This document shows, piece by piece, positions 1 to 11,829 of a DNA stretch of 64,000 nt. Made by a program: the position numbers and the translations under genes. The stretch is from positions 140,065,741-140,129,740 of the forward strand of contig CM041465.1 of assembly GCA_023213395.1 (NCBI GenBank), written 5' to 3'. Every line of letters begins with the position of its first letter. Within the stretch, counting starts at the first letter, position 1. This stretch comes from Cycas panzhihuaensis (taxonomy: Eukaryota; Cycadophyta). Below the pieces are notes generated by a model. It worked only from the letters and a program-made list of their open reading frames with translations. It did no database searches and was not told the DNA's origin.

Positions 1-406
1 TTAATCCTATTAAGGATCAAATGTGTAAACTAAAAGGAGCCTTAATTCAATTGATGCATTTAAATTTAGGAGTAAAAGGTGATGAATCTTCCTTAAATCC
101 TACTTATGAATAGGATAGAGTTTCCATAAGAGAAAACATTGAAAGAATTTATACCTTATTACATGTTGTACAATAAAAAGTGTTATGGTATGCATTATGA
201 TCTAGGCCTCCAACTTTTTTTTTTTATGTTGGCTATTATTTTTTACTACTACACTGGGGAAAGAAGATTTTTAATTATTTTACATTAATAGTGATATCTT
301 CAACTATCACACCAAGTTGGGACTTTTTAGTATATTATGGAAACTTTGGTTAAGAATTATTGAGGCTATATGAAGTTTTTTGTTGTATATATGATATGGT
401 GATATT
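1..406. other. Left flank of element D, no gene recognised
   Basis: AT-rich DNA that lies outside the oldest retrotransposon of the window. I see no reading frame longer than a few dozen codons, no RNA gene and no clear similarity to the other elements. It ends with TATGA (407-411), the target-site duplication of element D, so this is the sequence D jumped into. It may be part of another decayed repeat. Confidence 0.5.
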
Positions 407-411
407 TATGA

Positions 412-808
412 TGTTACATGACTACTCTTCAATAGGCAACAATGGTTAAGCTAGCACTTATGAGAAGGAGACATTGATGGTTAGTGTTAACCATTAGCCT
501 TTATGTGTAAGTCATTATGTCCACTAATAGAAATTGAGGTCATTTTCTTCGTCAATGGTACATTATATAAAGGGGCCTCTTTGGCCTATTTAAAGCTAAC
601 TTATTGTAAAAGGAAGGTTGTTAAATCTTATTATTTTCTAGAGGTTGTACTTCAATACCCCCTTTCAATGTTTATTTGGTGTAATTTAGCAAACTTGTAA
701 GCTCTTCTTTATAATCCATCTTACAAATTCTAATAAAAGTATTTCAATATTATCCAAAATTCTTATTTGTATGCTTAAGTTTAGAACCATTGATGTAAGC
801 ATATTCTA
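412..808 (+). repeat. 5' LTR of element D
   Basis: Starts TGTTACATGACTACTCTTC and ends near ATATTCTA, where the usual CA end has mutated to TA. It aligns along its length with 30147-30199 plus 46720-47019, for example the GAAGGAGACATTGATGG and AAATTGAGGTCATTTTC blocks. Preceded by the TSD TATGA. Three bases separate it from the primer site at 811. The short open frame at 503-700 lies inside this LTR and is not a gene. Confidence 0.85.
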
Positions 809-810
809 AG

Positions 811-822
811 TGGTATTAGAGC
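811..822 (+). other. Primer-binding site of D (tRNA-Met type)
   Basis: TGGTATTAGAGC differs by one base from TGGTATCAGAGC, the complement of the 3' end of initiator tRNA-Met that primes most plant Ty1/copia and many Ty3/gypsy elements. It lies two bases after the LTR end, as expected. Confidence 0.8.
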
Positions 823-2480
823 TAAGTTGTGAACCTACCTAAAGAAGTAGATCAATAGGAGGAGTGAAGGAAAATAGAAATCTTATTTTTCCCTTGGTGA
901 AATTCTAAAAATCCTTTCCTTCTTTTATTTTTCATTTTTTTCTATTATCATTATTTGTTAATTTTTTTATAATTAATTGTAAAAATTCTTTAATAAGATA
1001 CAAGTGGGTAGTAAGTTTCCTCTCTCATATATCCCTTAATTATAGGTAGAGAACCTATATTAGGGGTCTTTAAACATCATAGGGATCTATCGCTTTTAGC
1101 CAAATATATGTGGGTATATACTTGTGCATGAAGCTAAGTAGATAACACTACTTATATAAAACTTAGACAAAACTTGGTTATGAAATTAGGCCTCTATATA
1201 CCTTTGGGTATGTTGAAGGATCCTTATAATCTCTACTACCTTACTTAGAATAGGAAACTTGTCAATTGCCTATCCTCTATAATACACCAATTAGTGGTTA
1301 GAGATGAGAACTTACTCCTCATAAATACCTTAACAAAACTATCATGGATATAAGCACATATTTTCTCCATGGTTGGTGCCTTGAGAGATTAGAGTCAATA
1401 ATAATAATAATTAAGAAGTTTATTAAGGGACCTATAGAACTAAGTACACCCTATTCTTAAGCCCTTAATACTTTCAAACCCTATACAAGGATATCTATAT
1501 ATACAAGTGGTAAGACCACTATACTTCTCTAAATGTATTAAACCTATAAAACATCTATATTAAAAGTAATAATACGAACCCCTATAATTCTAAATTATAG
1601 TAATAACAACAACAAGTAAGAGTGCCAAACCACATAATTCTAGATTACAATAATAGTAGTAAATCTTATAGGACAACAACACTAGATTATATTACAGAAC
1701 CAACATCAAAGTAATTTCAAATATCCTATTTAAATCTTTAGTAATTTTTTTGAATCCTATGCCTAATATTTCACATTAATGTCCATCTCTTATATTAAAA
1801 AAAGAAAGAAAGAAATAAAGAAGACAAAGAGAAAAAAAGGAGTCTATAGCATCACCTTTATGAATACTTCTCCAATTTAAATAAAACCTACATTAGTAGA
1901 CTCGAAATCAATCTAAAAAAAAAGTCTATAACTATTAAATTTCCCTACAAATTCATAGGTCTTAGTTCAATCAATGTATCATATTGGTCATTTCCATTAG
2001 GGTAATTTTAATTGTTATTTTTAGGGCCTAACACTATATAGGCATCCCATGGGCCCCACTGCCTAACTTTCACCTTTAAATCTTATTTAGACTATTTTGA
2101 TGAGCTCTTTGCACTCGTCTTAGCACTCTAGGTGATATTATTATATATTTTTAGGGGTTAATATGATATAAGCATCCCCTCCTCTCATTTTTATCCCACC
2201 CATCTACATTGGTAACCAACTTCTTAAAATCCTATTCTATCTATCTTCTCTCCTCTCTTTATGAATACCCTTCTTCTTGGCTACCCCTTCTTCTTACAAA
2301 TCTTTTCTTCTATTCATAACATTAGACTTTGTCTCTATAGCACCCATATAGGCAAAGTGCATTCAGGCACTTGAGGTCTAATTCTAGGAAATATCTAATA
2401 ATATTAATGCATTGAACTAGGTCCTAACAAGTTTGGATTAGTAAGTTAAGGATTCCAACCAGAAGTAGGACTTGTTTAAA
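823..2480 (+). other. 5' leader of D, no gene
   Basis: AT-rich stretch between the primer site and gag. Several short frames occur by chance but none has a recognisable domain. It includes A-rich simple sequence near 1797-1850. I see nothing functional in it. Confidence 0.5.
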
Positions 2481-2489
2481 TAAAAATAT

Positions 2490-3360
2490 AATACTTTTGA
2501 CTAAAAGTTGGATAAAATATTTTAGTAGATGCAATCTAATTCTCATGCCTCACCTACAGGTCCATCCACCTCAAAATAACTTAGAACTCCCATCACCATT
2601 AACCCCACATCCACAACATTACTATAATAAGATTACCATGCCAACCTTTGACCTTGATCTTAATACAGATTCTTTATGAAGTTAGATTAGTAATATAGAG
2701 TCATATTTTACCTTGAAAATTATATCTATAGCCAAACAACTAATGTTTACTTCAATATATTTAGATGGAAAAGCTTATCATTGGTTCTAATGGTGGAACT
2801 GAGAGAATATAACAAACCAAACAGGAACCTATTCTCTAAGAATTGTTTTAGGTAGTATAATAACACATGGAATCATTCTTTCTTTTGCTAACTTACCAAA
2901 CTAAGATAAAAAACTTTAGTAGAGGTGTACTTTGATGAGTTTTAGCCATTACAAAATTGGGTCTCTTAACAACTTGATGGTAGATCTCTTATTGACATTT
3001 ATACTTCAGGTCTTAAGAAGCATATTTAGATGTACTTATAAGTTGCCCCCTTGTATTCCTTAAGGGATTCCATCTCCATAGCAAGAGAAGTTAAGGTAGA
3101 GTTTGTAGTAAGACACTTATCCACTTTTAAGAGAGGCTTTTTATGGTATTAGCACCCCTATCAATTCAATCAACAACATCAACATTTATGATTAGATGAA
3201 ATCTAACAAATATTACCAAAACCCTCTTTAGGCCTAGTTCACATCCCATTATTAGAAGCAAATTATCAACTAAAGGCTAGCCTGTACATTAAGTGCTTCG
3301 AAAAGTAAGCTTTTTGTCATCCTAAGTTGTGTAAGGCAAGCTGCATGATTTTCACTATTA
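2490..3360 (+). pseudogene. Decayed gag of element D
   Basis: The reading frame is broken but traces remain. A short open frame at 2497-2679 is rich in Pro, Leu and His. Near 2762 the translation reads LDGKAYHWF, which fits the capsid-domain motif of Retrotrans_gag proteins (YLxGxAxxWF). Near 3285-3345 a Cys/His cluster (KCFEK then CHPKLC) looks like a damaged zinc knuckle. Gag forms the virus-like particle in the cytoplasm. Stops and frameshifts are frequent, so the protein is not made. Confidence 0.6.
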
Positions 3361-3499
3361 ACCCTAATCTTGAAGATGATTCTAAAGTTGAAGTTGAACT
3401 AAAACTTGAGGATAAGGCCCTTTAAGAATCTCCCCTACCTATTTCCTAACCTAAAGTATCCATGTCAATGGTCTCTTCTGTATCCTATCATGAGCCAAT

Positions 3500-6112
3500 C
3501 TATGTAAAAGCCACCCTTTGAAAGACACCCATATCGATATTGATCGATACTGATGCATTATTAAATTTCATTGACATATCCTTTGCTTGATAAATAAACC
3601 TTTATATTATCCAAAAAGTTAGATTCACTTGCTCCTTTCCCAATTATTATATCCTACATTATATATGTACCATAAAAACACTCATCTTCAAATTGGTACA
3701 TATTGTCTCATATCTAATTTTTATACCCTATCCACAAGAGGATCTGATGTTGTCCTTAAGATTTAATATCTCTAAATATTAGGTACTTATAACATAAATA
3801 ATTCTCTTATCAATCCAGTCATCTTATTTAATGATTAAATAGGCCAAACATATAAAGTATATAGGATCTAATCACCTCCTAATTAATTGGTGTCACCTAA
3901 TCAAATGTTTAAATATTTTAATAATAATGTTAGTTATATCATCTATATCAATAACATTTAACCTTAAATAAGTATTGATCCTCTTATACAAAACCTCCTC
4001 AATAAATATCAATCTATATTGGCCCTACTTCCAACCACTCCTTCTGCAGACCACAGCTTTTATTATGCTATCAAACTTAAATTACCAACATGATTCTATT
4101 AGTCTTCAACCTTATAGAGATTCTTATTTTTAGAAACATGAAATTGAGAATATAATAAATAAATTAATAAATATGGGTATCATTTAACCTAGTAAAATCT
4201 GTTACACCATGCTAATTATCCTAGTAAGGAAAAGGACAAATCCTTTTAGCTTTATGTCAATTATTCAAAACTTAATAAAATCATAATCAATAGTAATTTT
4301 TTCATACCTTAAATAAATGACATATTAGATAAAATATATGGGGCAACTATTTTTTCTAAATTAGATCTTCAATTTGGATATTATAAAATTCTTATTGCCC
4401 CATAAGACTATCATAAAAGTGCCTTTAGAACATACCATGTATACTTTAAATTTTAAGTTATGTAGTTTGGCCTTTACAATGCCCTTAAAACCTTCCAAAC
4501 TTTAATGAATAAAATCTTTACCCCTTATCTTCATAAATTCATCATTATTTTTTTTAATGGTATCCTTGTTTATAGTTGAAACTTGGACAATCATCTTTAA
4601 CATCTATAAATAGTCCTTTAAGTTCTCGCCCAACACCAGTTATATACAAAATTGCCTAAATATGAATTTTAAAAAATTATTTTGTATGTTATAGATAAAT
4701 GGGATTAATATCTTTTGGGATCTAAGTTTACTATCTTAATAGGCCACCATAGCCTTCATTGCCTTCTAGATCAACTAGTCTTATTTGAAGAAAGTTGAAT
4801 GGATTAACTACTTATAAGTATTTGATTTCTCTATTGAATATAAAAAATACAAGGAAAATATAGTTGTTAATACCCTTTGTCGCCTCTCCATGGAGTCCCT
4901 CCCTAATGAACCACTCATAGACTCCCTTATTAATATACCTAGTATCTATGTAATCTTTAAACCTTAACCAATATGGTTAGAAAACTTAGCAACTAAAAAT
5001 CTATCCCAACTAGAGTTTGGTAAGTGGGCATCTAAAGTTTATACACACAAAGATTAGTCCTTACATAATTCCTAGCTCTTATATTAAAATTAAATTTTTG
5101 TCTATCCTACCTTGTCCTTCATCCCATAAATTTTGTTTGAATACCATTCTACCCCCTTTTGTGGTCATTTAGGATTTAACAAAACATACAGATTGATATA
5201 ATCTAACTTTTATTAACCTCATATAAAATCCTCCATACTTCTATTTGTCTCTAATTATGATGCTTACCAAAGGAATAAAGTTGATACAAAATCTTAACAT
5301 GGTCTCCTTTAACCTCTACATATACCTTAAGACAAATGGTAGGATATTATTATGTATTTCATCATAAGGTTACTATTCTCTGCTAAGCTTGACTCAATAT
5401 TCATAGTCATTGATAAACTTACCAAGTATGCTTATCTTTTACTTATTCACACTTCTTATAAAGCTTTCTTCCTAGCTAATCTTTACATCCATTTAATTTT
5501 TTGTCCCCAAGAATTCCCATCATTAATAGTCTGTGATTGAGATCTAAAATTCATGAGCACATTTTAGAGAGAACTCTTTTGAGCCTTAGGGACCTAATTC
5601 AACATAAGTTCAACTTACCATCCATAAATTAATGGTCAATCTGAATTTTTAAATAAGATATTTAAAATATACCTATAATATTTTACAGTATACTGTTAAC
5701 ATAAATGGACTTCATGGCTAACTCATATAGAATATTGGTATAAATTTTCATACTACTCAATAATTAGCATGTCCTAATTTATGGCCCTCTATGGATATCC
5801 ACCCCCATCTCATTACACTCTTGTCGGTAATCTTTGTATTTCTATAGTCTAATAAAGACTCTAAGACATTGGCTAGATCCTTTAAATACTTAAATAAAAC
5901 CTTGTAGTGGCACAAAATTATATGAAATAACTTGTTGATTGCTATCGTTCTGATTAATCATTTGATACGGGTGATTTTATTTTCCTCTAACTTTAATCAT
6001 ATAAGAAAAAGTCACTTAAACACCACATGAATCAAAAGTTAAGTCATTATTACTATGGCCCATATAAGGACCTTTAACAAATTAGCAACTTTGCTTATGT
6101 ACTTGTGCTTCT
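3500..6112 (+). pseudogene. Decayed pol of element D (protease, RT, RNase H remnant, integrase)
   Basis: Protease: near 3536 the frame reads IDIDTDALLNFID, a damaged IDTGATHNFI-type active site. RT: about 4040-4600, with SKLDLQFGYYKILI near 4355 and a catalytic box FFNGILVYS near 4549 in which the FFDDILVYS aspartates have become Asn-Gly. RNase H is largely deleted; only its end, YKENIVVNTLCRLSME, is visible near 4850. Integrase: zinc-finger region near 5150 (FCGHLGFNK), core 5350-5800 with YHPxINGQSEFLNK, and a C-terminal part 5940-6112 (GDFIFL, QKLSHYYYGPYKDL). Copia E interrupts the last part at 6112; the frame resumes at 29845. Confidence 0.75.
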
Positions 6113-6554
6113 TGTAGAAGAGAGGTAACATGTACAATATCAGTAGGATCAAATAATTGAGCATACACAGGTGAAAATTGATATTGCACATGTACACGTA
6201 TTTGGCAGGTGGAAAACCCCTTCTGGGGAAGAAAAACCACCTCTTAAATTTGTAAATTTATTATCTCAAAACCTTTACACAAAATCTTGCCATTAATACC
6301 CTCTACATACCAAACTAGGATGGAAACCAGCCTTCAGACAAGCTTATGACAACCTCTTAGATTCTTGGAACTCATTCCTAGAATCTAAGAGAGACTATTA
6401 AAGAATGAGAGGTTCGTTGAAATGGGCAATTGCTCATTTAAATGACCTTTACATAATAAATAATAATTAACATAAACTTTATAAAATGAACCTTTACATA
6501 ACTTAAATTTATATTTCAACATGTGATAAAAAAGTAACATTAACTTTTCTAACA
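6113..6554 (-). repeat. 3' LTR of copia E (left end)
   Basis: On the plus strand it starts TGTAGAAGAGAGGTAACA and ends ACTTTTCTAACA. It matches 29398-29839 base for base over long stretches with few substitutions and equal length (442 bp). Preceded by CTTCT, which is repeated after the other LTR. Confidence 0.93.
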
Positions 6555-6566
6555 TCCCCCTTTAAT
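6555..6566 (-). other. Polypurine tract of copia E
   Basis: Plus strand TCCCCCTTT directly follows the LTR; on the element's sense strand this is AAAGGGGGA, the plus-strand primer of reverse transcription, ending at the LTR boundary. Confidence 0.8.
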
Positions 6567-6928
6567 GTTAACATGTATACAATGAAGAAGATAAATAAAG
6601 TCTTTATCATGTTGATCCATATTTGATGGAGACTTCTTTTATCTTTAACAAATCTCTTAGGTTTAAAAACTTGACTTTAATCAATGATTTGGTAAGGATC
6701 AGCAACCTATGGATCTATAGGATAATAAGATAAATGAATAATAATATCAGTAATAAGATTACAAATAAAATGTTGATGTAATTTTATATGTTTAGTTCTA
6801 GAATGAGTAATTGGATTGGTAGCAATAGCAATAGCATCTTAATTATCAACTTTAAGTTCTATAGAAGAGTTAAGAAATAGACCAATTTTATTCAAGAGAG
6901 ATTTGATCCAAATTACTTCTTTGCTTGC
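6567..6928 (-). pseudogene. Copia E RNase H, C-terminal part
   Basis: Minus-strand translation reads ASKEVIWIKSLLNKIG at its start (6928 downward), the standard region after TEAEY in copia RNase H, then IAIATNPITHSRTKHIKL and HFICNLI, the typical C-terminal copia signature (NPxxHxRTKHIxxxxHF). The upstream part of the same domain continues at 23131, so element A cut the domain between LKQ and ASKE. RNase H would remove RNA from the RNA:DNA hybrid during reverse transcription. Internal stops show it is dead. Confidence 0.85.
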
Positions 6929-9437
6929 TGTTTCCCAGCTAGTGGGAATAGACTCGGGACGCATCGACACAGGTTTGTGCAGGTATATGTTCTTACTTTT
7001 CTTACTTATGGTTGCTAAGGGAATTTAGAATAGTTTGATTGACATGTGCCTGCCTACATGCATTTGTTTGATTGTCTGTTCATAATGCATGTGCCTAACG
7101 GCACCTCTTAGCCTATGACGACTCACAGCGGGGGCATCCATAAGCGGATGCGACACCCCGTATGGCGTACAGCCACTCACGATGTCTCCATGGTCTTTCG
7201 GGATGCTTTTGCCAGCTTGTTTATTCGTGTTACCATGTGCCACTTATGTTGCAAACCCTTCCTAAGCCTGGTTTAACCCTTAGTTAGGGCTCTTTGCACC
7301 ATTTTGAGTACTTGCCCACTACCTGAGCCTTCCCCGCTTGATGTATTTCGTGCTTAGCCCTGTTCTTACCCTAAAACCGATTTTTATGACTTTCATGTTG
7401 CATTTTCTTCTTTTTTTGAGTTTCGGTACCGCAGAAACTAAGCGGACCGCTGGATTTTGCAGATCGCAGTTTGCATGATGACGACCTGCTCAAAATTTGA
7501 AAAAGAAACCACGCCGATGGTCGCATTTTTTCGCAGAATCGCTCACAGGGTTCGAACAGTTGAGGCGCGAGGGCCCCCAACGTTCACTTGCTATGCCCAA
7601 GGCATAAAAGCCTTTTTTCACTCATTTTGATTAATTCTTCAACTCACTTTTCAAGACTCCCAAGAAAAACTCTCTATTAGAAACCAAAAGAAAGAGTGAC
7701 AAGAAAGCTTCTCCTACAAAGCTTGGATAGAGATACGTAGGGTCGCTATTAGTCGGAGTTGCAGGCCATTCACGCCCCTACGAGCTCCATTACAAGCACC
7801 ATCTCTCCTCACAAAGATCCAAGGCTTCAAGAGGTTTTCTTCATCAAAATCCACTCCAAAGTCCCGCTCTCACGCTCCCCCCTTCCCCAAGGCCCTACTC
7901 TTCCACTCCCATGCACAGGACATTCAACTCCACTTCTTGACACCTTGGGCTGCCGCCTAAGTTGCTAAGTGCCTACATGCACTCATTCTTCTCCATTCAA
8001 GGTATTTATTGGCTCTATTAGTGCTTTTTTGCTTGTTTTTTCCATTGAGTTGCTTGCAAATTCTTTCCTCTTGTTTGCATGTACTTCCTTTGAGTTTCTT
8101 TTGGCCGTTTGATGCATATAACCTTAGTAGTTGTGGCTTACTAGAGCGCTGCCCTAGGTTAGGCGCATTTTTCTTGTGATTTCCTAAAACTCATCCTCTC
8201 CCACCGAGTTCCCTCTTTTGCCATTTTCTAAGCTAGTCGGCATAAAGGGCTTTTACGAGGATTTGAGGGAGATAGGCGGGGTTCCGTCCCCCATTGCCGT
8301 CCTTCTCCCCAAGGGTTCCGTCCCTTATCCTCTCTCCCTTTATCACCCGCGCTTTCTTAGGAGACGGGGCTAGAGAAACCTTGGAGGGTTGGCTTGAGTT
8401 TCCTCATTGGCGTAGGCCATTTGTTATCACACGACCCATCTTGTTGCATGCTAGCATTGTTTCCCTATACCCTGTGGAGACCTCTCGTGGGTGAGTTAGC
8501 CATCCCGAGGCTACACTCAATCCTATTCGGTGCATTTTATGGTGTATGACGGCCCGCATATGTGTCGCGCAGCTTTGTTTCCTTTCCATTATATGTGGGT
8601 GCTTAACTACGTCTGGCTAGCCTAGTTGATTTCATGTTCAGCGTATACATATACATATATCTCGTCGGTTTTGGTAGCCTCTCTCCCCAGAGGAGGGTGT
8701 TCTCTCTGGTTGTGTGCAGGATCGCTTGAGAGGGAGGGGTGCGCGAGGTCAACTGTTCTTGGGTCATTGTCACGAGTCGCCTTTCCCTTTTTGGTTGTTT
8801 TGAGCTTTACTTTAGTTCTTTCGGTTTGTTAGTTCTTGCATGCTCTCGGGAGGTAAGTGAACCCCTTGACGCCTTTGATCGACGTTGCATGCGCGGGAAG
8901 ACGGAGGGAAGGAGCCTGACAGGAGGGAAACCCGTATTCCTGCTCGGACTCCGTGTCCAGGTATTTCCCGCGTGTCTTTTGTGTTTACTTTGTGTTTTTA
9001 CACTTCGTTGCATTTACTTTGATCTGTAAAGGAACATAAGGGAAAGAAAGAAAAAAATAAATCGTTTACTTTACATTTGCTTTCTTGTACTTCTTTATTA
9101 CATTGCATGACATAGTAGTGTAGGTCCCATTTACTTATACCCCTTAGCCACACTTACCCCTTACTCCGTGGCACGTTTGGTTGATTGCCCCCCTCGTCGC
9201 CTTCTCATTGCCTTGAGAAGCCGCGACGTGCGAGGTTCTTTTCCCCTTCCCGGCCATCCGAAGGGTAGGAAGGCCTCGTCTTGCACGGCCACAGGAAGCA
9301 ACCAGCACCTTGCGATCCGTGCAGCGCTCGGCCAAGACGGACGTCTGCGAGGTATGATCCTCGCTAGTTAGCCTGCTTGCATATTGTTTCTATGCCCTTC
9401 CGCTAGGCGTTGGATCATTGCCCCGGAGAGCGTTTCA
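6929..9437 (+). repeat. 5' LTR of element A
   Basis: 2509 bp LTR. It carries the family landmark AGCCTATGACGAC (near 7110), a TATA-like GGCATAAAAGCC at 7601-7612 as likely promoter, and a long R/U5 part. Most of it matches 20639-23125, but GC-rich spots, notably 7425-7575 and 9210-9350, differ by clustered indels. Open frames inside (for example 8294-8494) are repeated in the other LTR and have no domain, so they are not genes. Confidence 0.92.
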
Positions 9438-9456
9438 TGGCGACCATCTGGGACCG
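9438..9456 (+). other. Primer-binding site of A
   Basis: TGGCGACCATCTGGGA starts at the first base after the LTR. Plant tRNA-Arg 3' ends have a complement beginning TGGCGACTCCACTGGGGA, the site used by Ogre elements; A matches its first seven bases and the later CTGGGA. B and C have the fuller forms GCGACCATACTGGGGAC and GCGACCATATTGGGGAC. The exact primer tRNA is inferred. Confidence 0.6.
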
Positions 9457-9619
9457 CCAATGAGGGAGCTAGATCCGCTTCCCTTCGTGTTGGTGCTCTT
9501 GCCTTTAGGTAGTTTCGCGTTACGTGTTTTGAGTTGGGCAACCCCAACGTGTTTGCGGTCTTTCCTTTCTTTTCCTTTTCGCTTTTTCTAACAACGCCGC
9601 GGGCGTTGCATGTGACGTT
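9457..9619 (+). other. Short leader of A
   Basis: 163 bp between PBS and the protein region. It contains the family block AGGGAGCTAG seen after the PBS of B and C. The ATG that starts the N-terminal region in B and C is damaged here (TGCATGTGACGTTC against TGCATGCGATGTTTC). Confidence 0.5.
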
Positions 9620-10660
9620 CTCGCTGGCTTGCGGGTTTCGCCATTGTTAGAAGACCAATCGTCGCGTTTCATTCCATCGTCGAACCCCGATTCGGCAATG
9701 GAAGGTTACCCGTCCGATTGGGCCTACCATGCCATGACTTCAAGAACTCAAGAGTTCCCTTCGTCCGTTCCGGAATCCACCCGTGAGGGCGAGGATTCCA
9801 TCTATTACCCTGATGACCATTTCCACCGAAGACTTTGAGCCTTGGCTCATGCGGCGAAGATCCGGCCACTCGTGAGACCCGCCACCCCACCGGGCGAGCC
9901 TTACGAGGCGCCTGAGGATCCCCTACTTCAAGTCCCTTCGACCTCGTATGGCTATGAGGATACCCCTCCCGAGCCGGTCGAGGTGCTCTCAGCAGTACTT
10001 TCAAGCGGTTCGCCAACCACCTCTAGATGGTTTACGGAAATGCTACGCAACGTGGCGTCTTCCTCATCCATGCCCACGTCATCTCGACGATTGATGCTTC
10101 CGCACGCACACACGTCCCATGCCGTGTCTACCCGCTCTAAGGCGAGTGTTGCGCTGCCTAGTCGTGGTCCCACTCCTTCCGGGACACTCGCGGCGTGTCC
10201 GCTCCCCAACTCGGGGTTAGTATGCCTTGCTCAAACCAAACGCACGTGCCACCGCCGAACGTGGCGCACGCGTTCCCTAGTAGGCCTCGAGGCCCTGCTA
10301 GCGCCACCGCCAGCCATGTAGGACCCACTCCTACGTACGTCCAGAACCCGGTTGGTGGTCCTTCTCTTTACGTGCCCCCAGGCTACACGTCACAACCTTG
10401 GGGCGGGGCAAGGAAACCATCTCCTGTTTATGGAGTGGACCCGTTGCACCCATATGGGGTCGCGCCACCCACGGGTGGCCCATATGGGCAAAACCCGGTC
10501 CCTCACCCTCTATTTCCGACGTCCAGCGCGACTCCTGCTGCTGCGTCGGCCTGAGGGAGCGCCTCCTTTCAGAGTTGCTACACGCAGCCCCCTTTCCAAC
10601 AAGGGGCCTCTTTCCAGGGAGGGATGGGTATGCCACCCCCATCCATCCCTTTGACGGTTG
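9620..10660 (+). pseudogene. Element A N-terminal Pro-rich region upstream of gag
   Basis: The frame moves between open segments 9629-9838, 9842-10321 and 10195-10554. Matching pieces in B and C are LEDQSSRF, MEGYPSDWAYHA, TPPEPVEVL and the strongly conserved YGVDPLHPYGVAPPTGGPYG. The region is rich in Pro, Ser and Gly with no known fold. By position it is an N-terminal extension of gag or a counterpart of the Ogre ORF1; its role is unknown. Several frameshifts separate it from gag. Confidence 0.6.
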
Positions 10661-11640
10661 TCGATCCCTTAGCCCAGGCAAGGACACGTCCTTTCGTGGA
10701 CTATAGGTCGACGCCCTTGTCTGTTGAGGCGTTGAGGACTAACTTGCCGCCTCATCCTCCTGAAGTCCCCAAATTTGACGGGACTTCGTCGCAAGACCCA
10801 ACCGAACATGTGCGCAGCTTTTCCATGGCGTGCATCGACTATTGGGCCTATGACCATATCTTGATGAAGCTCTTCCTGCGGTCCTTGCAGGGTGACGCCC
10901 TCAAGTGGTTCTACCGCCTTCCTGCCCATTCGATTTCCTCATTCCAAGGCTAGTGGGCGAAGTTCGTCAACTACTTTGACGTAGCCCGTCCATTCGAAAG
11001 CGGAATGAAGGTGCTTCTGTCACTCAAACAAGGTCACGATGAGATGAATCGTGACTTTATGCGACGTTTTCACGACCTTCTTCATTCCACCAAGGCCACA
11101 TTGCCTGAGGAGTTGAAGAGGATCCATTTGTCAATACGCCGTCACGAGGTGCGTGGAGGTCCTCAAGATGGGGGCGACCACGTGCGACTCCGCCATCACG
11201 AGGTGTTTAGCTTTGGAGGCCATTGAGATCCAAGCGGGACTCAAGAAACCTCCTAAGCCCTCGCAACGCCGCGAGGCGCCTCTTCCGGTGAAGGAAACCA
11301 AACCCTCACAGCCCGCTAGGACCACCTCTCACCCGACTGAGAGGACCCTAGATCCGCTTACCTCTGCCATTCGCTCATTCGAGCGTACGATAAAGGAGCT
11401 AAAACTCCAACCTCCTTCATCGCCTACCTCCCATAAACCTGTCCAGCAAACCTCCCATGCGATGCCCCCCAAAGGGGGTAACACCCAACCTTCTCAAGCA
11501 AGGAGGATCGAACCTCCCCTTGAGAAGAGGTGGTGTTCCATCCACGGGGAGTGTTTCCATGACGATGCGTTGCGGGCACAAGACCCACACGACGCCCGGC
11601 ACCCACGCCGACTCGTCCCCCGAGCCATCGAGGCCTAATC
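10661..11640 (+). pseudogene. Element A gag (capsid domain and CHHC knuckle)
   Basis: A Retrotrans_gag domain is clear: NLPPHPPEVPKFDGTSS, HVRSF, LMKLFLRSLQGDALKWFYRL and, after a TAG at 10951, FESGMKVLLSLKQGHDEMNRDF. It forms the particle shell. Downstream, about 11525-11590, KRWCSIHGECFHDD is the knuckle of Tat-type gags (C-x2-H-x4-H-x4-C in element B); the last Cys is lost in A. At the border to the N-terminal region A has CAG where B and C have TAG. Frames shift near 11130. Confidence 0.8.
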
Positions 11641-11829
11641 TCGATCGGCCGTTCATGGAGACCCGTTCCCCAAGCATGGGGAATCGCGTCGTGATGTCCA
11701 GCAAAGGAACAACCGGAACCAGGATAGGTCTCCCGATCCCCGCCTTTGCGTGGTAGAGGGAAGGCGCGCAGGTCACCTTCCCTTCGCGATCCCCACCGCC
11801 GCGCTCGTCACCTCCGCGGTCCGTAACAA

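Noticed and set aside
8294-8494. Open frame repeated nearly unchanged at 22009-22209
   Set aside because: Both copies lie in the two LTRs of element A; the identity comes from recent LTR duplication, and there is no domain.
9669-10016. Minus-strand open frames over gag-pol of A (also 11417-11848, 17640-17936)
   Set aside because: High GC makes long chance frames on the wrong strand; the sense frames carry the known motifs. The real antisense gene was accepted only where PMD motifs are visible.
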